A stretch of DNA of 64,000 nucleotides. It comes from Clostridiales bacterium (GTDB lineage: Bacteria > Bacillota > Clostridia > Lachnospirales > Lachnospiraceae). The translations under genes and the position numbers were made by a program. The DNA lies in NCBI GenBank assembly GCA_029007785.1, contig JAQXIM010000038.1, positions 1-64,000 on the forward strand, given 5' to 3'. Of the stretch, positions 60,741-64,000 are shown in pieces. The notes under the pieces are model-generated. The model saw only the letters and a list, made by a program, of their open reading frames with translations. It searched no databases and was not told the origin of the DNA. How positions within the stretch are numbered: the stretch's first letter is position 1; each line of letters opens with the position of its first letter.

Positions 60741-61934
60741 TTAAACCAGAGCAACAGTCTCTCTTGCAATAGCCAGCTCTTCGTTGGTAGGAAGCAGAAC
60801 AACTTTAACTTTGGAATCTGCAGCAGAGATGATTCTCTTCTGACCACGAATATCGTTTGCTTCATCATCGATCTTAACACCCAGATAGCTCAGGCATTCG
60901 CAGATTTCTTTTCTGGTCTTCTTATCATTCTCACCCAGACCAGCGGTGAATGCGATGGCATCTACACCATTCATAGCTGCAGTGTAAGCACCGATGTACT
61001 TAACTACGCGGTAGATGTAAGCATCCATAGCAACTTTTGCCAGATGATTGCCGGCTTCCTTAGCAGCTTCAATATCACGGAAGTCACTGGAAACGCCGCC
61101 GCTCATACCAAGAACACCGGATTTCTTGTTCAGGATGTTCAGAACTTCATTTACAGTCAGGTTCTCTTTATTGCAGATAAACTGTACAACAGCAGGATCC
61201 ACATCACCACTTCTGGTACCCATGATCAGACCTTCCAGCGGAGTCAGTCCCATACTGGTATCTACACACTTGCCGCCGATGGAAGCAGAGATGCTGGCAC
61301 CATTACCCAGGTGGCAAACGATAACTTTTGCATTCTCAGGATCCAGTTCAGCAAATTTGATGGTCTCGCCGGAAACAAACATATGGCTGGTTCCGTGGAA
61401 ACCGTATCTGCGGATGCTGTATTTCTCAAAATACTCATGGGGAATTGCATACATATAAGCTTTTTCAGGCATGGACATACCGAAGGTAGTATCAAATACA
61501 GCTACGTTGGGAGTACCAGGCATAGCAGCTTCACAAGCTTCAATACCCATCAGGTTAGCCGGGTTGTGGAGAGGTCCCAGATCGAAGCATTCACGGATTA
61601 CTTCTTTTACCTGTTCATTTACAACGATAGACTGAGTGAATTTCATACCGCCGTGCAGTACACGATGTCCAATCGCATTGATTTCGCTGGTATCTTTGAT
61701 TACGCCGTGTTCTGCATCAGTCAGAGCAGACATAACCAGTTCGATTGCTTCCTTATGAGAAGGCATATCCTTTTCTACCACATACTTGTCCTTGTTAACG
61801 GGCTGATGAGTCAGCATAGAACCATCAATACCGATTCTCTCGCAAAGACCTTTTGCGATAACGCTTTCATTCTCCATGTCAATCAGCTGGTATTTCAGAG
61901 AAGAACTTCCGCAGTTGATTACTAATACTTTCAT
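60741..61934 (-). CDS. ackA: acetate kinase
   Basis: Makes ATP from acetyl phosphate, the last step of acetate fermentation. The 397-residue protein has VINCGSSSLKYQL, the Arg in HRVLHGG, DTTFGMSMPEKAYMYAIP, HLGNGASISA and FTAGLGEND. Length is standard. The pta gene is not adjacent. Codon use is strongly biased, as in efp and the 38-45 kb cluster. AGGAGG lies before the ATG. Confidence 0.98.
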   Translation of the reverse strand: MKVLVINCGSSSLKYQLIDMENESVIAKGLCERIGIDGSMLTHQPVNKDKYVVEKDMPSHKEAIELVMSALTDAEHGVIKDTSEINAIGHRVLHGGMKFTQSIVVNEQVKEVIRECFDLGPLHNPANLMGIEACEAAMPGTPNVAVFDTTFGMSMPEKAYMYAIPHEYFEKYSIRRYGFHGTSHMFVSGETIKFAELDPENAKVIVCHLGNGASISASIGGKCVDTSMGLTPLEGLIMGTRSGDVDPAVVQFICNKENLTVNEVLNILNKKSGVLGMSGGVSSDFRDIEAAKEAGNHLAKVAMDAYIYRVVKYIGAYTAAMNGVDAIAFTAGLGENDKKTRKEICECLSYLGVKIDDEANDIRGQKRIISAADSKVKVVLLPTNEELAIARETVALV

Positions 61935-62047
61935 GTTATTAAATCCTCCTGATCATGAAAATCATATCCAGTTTATTGTCTCTTCTTCAGACATATATTA
62001 CTATCTTATTACGAATCTCTGTTTCTGTAAAGAGCCAAAAGCATATA

Positions 62048-62077
62048 ATTATAATATAATATGATATAAGTGGTCAA
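62048..62077 (-). promoter_or_regulatory. ackA promoter
   Basis: Minus strand TTGACC (62072-62077), 18 nt, TATAAT (62048-62053), with a leader of about 105 nt. Confidence 0.75.
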
Positions 62078-62153
62078 AAAGACATGTGTTTCATTCCTGC
62101 ATAAAAACACATAACTATCCGCTTTCTTTTGAAATAAGAATTTCCCAAAAGTC

Positions 62154-62789
62154 TTAAACTGAACTTTTTCCAATAAAATCCCTTCGAAGAGAATATACAC
62201 ATCCACAGTAATCCTGACGGTACATACCATATTTTTCTGACAGTTCTACAGACCGAACGTAACCATTTTTCTTCTTAAAATCCGATAACAAATACTTCTG
62301 ACCATACTCTTCTGCAACTTTTTGACCTATCTCATTCAGTTTGTCGGCATTTTTCAAAGGACTAATGGAAAGAGTGGTTGTGAAAAAGTCAAAATCACCA
62401 TTTTTTGCTGCCGTTGCTGCTGCTCGGAGTCTTTGTTCATAACAAAGAAAACATCTCTCTCCTCCCTCCGGTTCCTTTTCATAACCTCGAACAAGATGAT
62501 AGAATTCTTCCGGATGATATTCTCCTTCCAAAAAGTGGATAGGATTAACCGCTGGAAATCTCCGAATCAGCTCTTCCTGTTCACGGGCCCGAAGATGATA
62601 TTCTTCGTCAGGATAAATATTGGGATTGTAGTAGAAAATGGTTACTTCAAAAAAAGGGGTAAGCCGTTCCATAACAGCACTGCTGCAGGGACCGCAGCAG
62701 CTATGCAGGAGCAGGGACGGAGCTTTCTCCGTCCTGCAATACTGATTTATTATTTGTTCCATTTCACGTTGGTAATTTTTTCGATTCAT
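62154..62789 (-). CDS. queH: epoxyqueuosine reductase QueH
   Basis: The last step of queuosine synthesis: reduces epoxyqueuosine in tRNA. The 211-residue protein has the cysteine pairs SCCGPCSS, CFLC and YCGC that bind the iron-sulfur cluster and a second metal. It replaces the cobalamin enzyme QueG, mostly in anaerobes. ATG 62789 overlaps the stop of the upstream gene (ATGA), with GGGAG 5 nt before it. Confidence 0.95.
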   Translation of the reverse strand: MNRKNYQREMEQIINQYCRTEKAPSLLLHSCCGPCSSAVMERLTPFFEVTIFYYNPNIYPDEEYHLRAREQEELIRRFPAVNPIHFLEGEYHPEEFYHLVRGYEKEPEGGERCFLCYEQRLRAAATAAKNGDFDFFTTTLSISPLKNADKLNEIGQKVAEEYGQKYLLSDFKKKNGYVRSVELSEKYGMYRQDYCGCVYSLRRDFIGKSSV

Positions 62790-64000
62790 CGATTCTCCCA
62801 CTTATCACACACCTGGTTGATATCTTCCGTAAGACGGCGAACTTCTTTGTTAGGCCGTCCATCGAAGGAAGCAACAAGTGCTGTCAGTCTCTTTACTGCA
62901 GCCAGCAAAGTTTCAAAGAGACCGGTGCTCTTTGTTCTTTCACCACGAACCTTCACAGGAACAGGAACTCCCTGAGTTTCAACAATGCATTCACCGGTAA
63001 TCAAATCGTAGCAGGTTCCGCTGAAGGGTGCGACAGCCAGCGGGAAACCATGCTCTTTCATCAGGCACTCTGCAAAACTTTCCGTAACCTTATCTTCCCC
63101 GTGATTTACAAATACAATACCAGGTTTTTTCTTAAATGAATTGATCCAGTCAAGAAGTCCTGCTTTATCCGCATGTCCGCTGATACCGGCAAGATATTCA
63201 ATTTCAGCATTTACCTCGATATCCTCACCGAATAATTTTACCTGACTGGCACCTTCAAATATTGCACGTCCCAGAGTTCCTGTCGCCTGATATCCGGCAA
63301 ACAGAATGGTAGATTCTTTTCTCCAGAGGTTATGCTTTAAATGATGACGAATCCGTCCGGCTTCGCACATACCGCTGGCAGAAAGAATGACTTTCGGCTC
63401 CGGATCAAAATTTATATTTCTTGATTCATCACTGGATACGGCTACTTCCAGTCCAGGGAAAAATATGGGATTTTTCCCTTCGTCCAGAATGGCACACATC
63501 TCTTCGTCAAAATAGCTGTGATCGCATTGAACAAATACACTGGTGGCTTCATTGGCCAAAGGAGAATCTACATAAACCTTAAAATGATCATGACCGGTTA
63601 CCATATGCTGATCTTTAATCTGACGAATATAATACAAGAGTTCCTGGGTTCTTCCAACCGCAAAAGAAGGTATTACCACATTACCTCCCCGATCCAGGGT
63701 TTTCTGAATGACCTCTGCCAATTGGTTCACATACTGCTGGTTTCCAGGATTCTTTTCATGATACCGATCCCCGTATGTAGACTCAATAACGACATAATCC
63801 GCTTCTTCCACTTTCTGGGGATCTTTCAAAATGGGTTTGTCTTTATTTCCCACATCACCGGAGAAAACAATTTTCCTCTCCACATCTCCCTCTTTCAGCC
63901 ACAGCTGAACACAGGAAGAGCCCAGCAAATGTCCAACATCTCCAAATTGAATATCCACACCCTCCAGTATTGTAAATCTCTTATTATAGGGATAAGGTAC
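62786..64000 (-). CDS. beta-CASP metallo-beta-lactamase fold protein (5'-truncated by window)
   Basis: The last 404 codons of a gene that runs off the right edge; the frame is open to 64000. It has DVGHLLGSS, the metal-binding IVFSGDVGN, the beta-CASP Glu in IESTYGDR, SASGMCEAGRIRHHL with the motif B His, and GHADKAGL from the RNA-specificity (RMMBL) domain. A C-terminal extension of about 60 residues (after GECIVETQG) ends in a helix. Likely an RNA nuclease or a relative of unknown substrate. The N-terminal HxHxDH motif must lie outside. It is coupled to queH. Confidence 0.93.
   Translation of the reverse strand, partial: VPYPYNKRFTILEGVDIQFGDVGHLLGSSCVQLWLKEGDVERKIVFSGDVGNKDKPILKDPQKVEEADYVVIESTYGDRYHEKNPGNQQYVNQLAEVIQKTLDRGGNVVIPSFAVGRTQELLYYIRQIKDQHMVTGHDHFKVYVDSPLANEATSVFVQCDHSYFDEEMCAILDEGKNPIFFPGLEVAVSSDESRNINFDPEPKVILSASGMCEAGRIRHHLKHNLWRKESTILFAGYQATGTLGRAIFEGASQVKLFGEDIEVNAEIEYLAGISGHADKAGLLDWINSFKKKPGIVFVNHGEDKVTESFAECLMKEHGFPLAVAPFSGTCYDLITGECIVETQGVPVPVKVRGERTKSTGLFETLLAAVKRLTALVASFDGRPNKEVRRLTEDINQVCDKWENR

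Noticed and set aside
1-64000. Defence systems, prophage, insertion sequences, biosynthetic clusters, tRNA or rRNA genes
   Set aside because: I found no transposase, integrase, phage structural gene, restriction enzyme or tRNA-like cloverleaf. AddAB is a general repair enzyme and not a dedicated defence locus.

Overview
The window looks like chromosomal DNA from a low-GC, spore-forming anaerobic Clostridia, most likely a Lachnospiraceae-type organism. This is inferred, not proven. The evidence is an alpha/beta-type small acid-soluble spore protein (11049-11303), a YlmC/YmxH sporulation protein (33629-33889), AddAB instead of RecBCD, a stand-alone AICAR transformylase behind a ZTP riboswitch, QueH in place of an oxygen-era QueG, a PASTA-domain kinase with its PP2C phosphatase, and acetate kinase. 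I saw no rRNA, tRNA, CRISPR array, prophage or insertion sequence. Most genes are on the minus strand.

Layout from left to right. 1-6065: an operon read right to left encoding an ECF sigma factor, a membrane-anchored anti-sigma-like protein, a MoxR ATPase, a DUF58 protein and a TgpA-type transglutaminase, ending in a set of 20-bp repeats at the window edge. 6145-12650: assorted metabolism and transport, namely an AEC permease, an orphan bioB with a BirA-like operator over its promoter, a split ThrE-type exporter, an isochorismatase-fold hydrolase, a spore protein and an iron alcohol dehydrogenase. 12945-19959: addB-addA. 20134-36891: a KamA-family radical SAM enzyme, an FMN_bind-like membrane protein, riboswitch-controlled AICAR transformylase, nadE, topoisomerase IV (parE-parC), an M18 peptidase, efp, yqeG-nrdR-ymxH, prfC and coaBC. 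coaX lies divergently at 37351-38127.

38492-45166 is the most interesting part. Five minus-strand genes encode an IolE-like TIM-barrel protein, an acylating aldehyde dehydrogenase, a 632-residue thiamine-diphosphate enzyme, an HMG-CoA-lyase-family enzyme and a shikimate-dehydrogenase-family oxidoreductase. They have two good sigma-A promoters, a hairpin in three of the four junctions, and codon use typical of abundant proteins. The enzyme types parallel myo-inositol catabolism (dehydrogenase, IolE dehydratase, ThDP ring hydrolase IolD, lyase, acylating dehydrogenase). My hypothesis is an undescribed fermentative route for a polyhydroxylated alicyclic acid, such as a quinate- or shikimate-like compound, to acyl-CoA and acetyl-CoA. 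Substrate and reaction order are inference.

45377-64000 is housekeeping: a membrane-anchored amidase, uppP, ung, hisH-hisF, then a long cell-envelope and translation operon (fmt, zinc protease, rsmB, rlmN, prpC, prkC, rsgA, rpe, HAD phosphatase, foldase-like lipoprotein), followed by ackA, queH and a 5'-truncated beta-CASP metallo-beta-lactamase gene running off the right edge.
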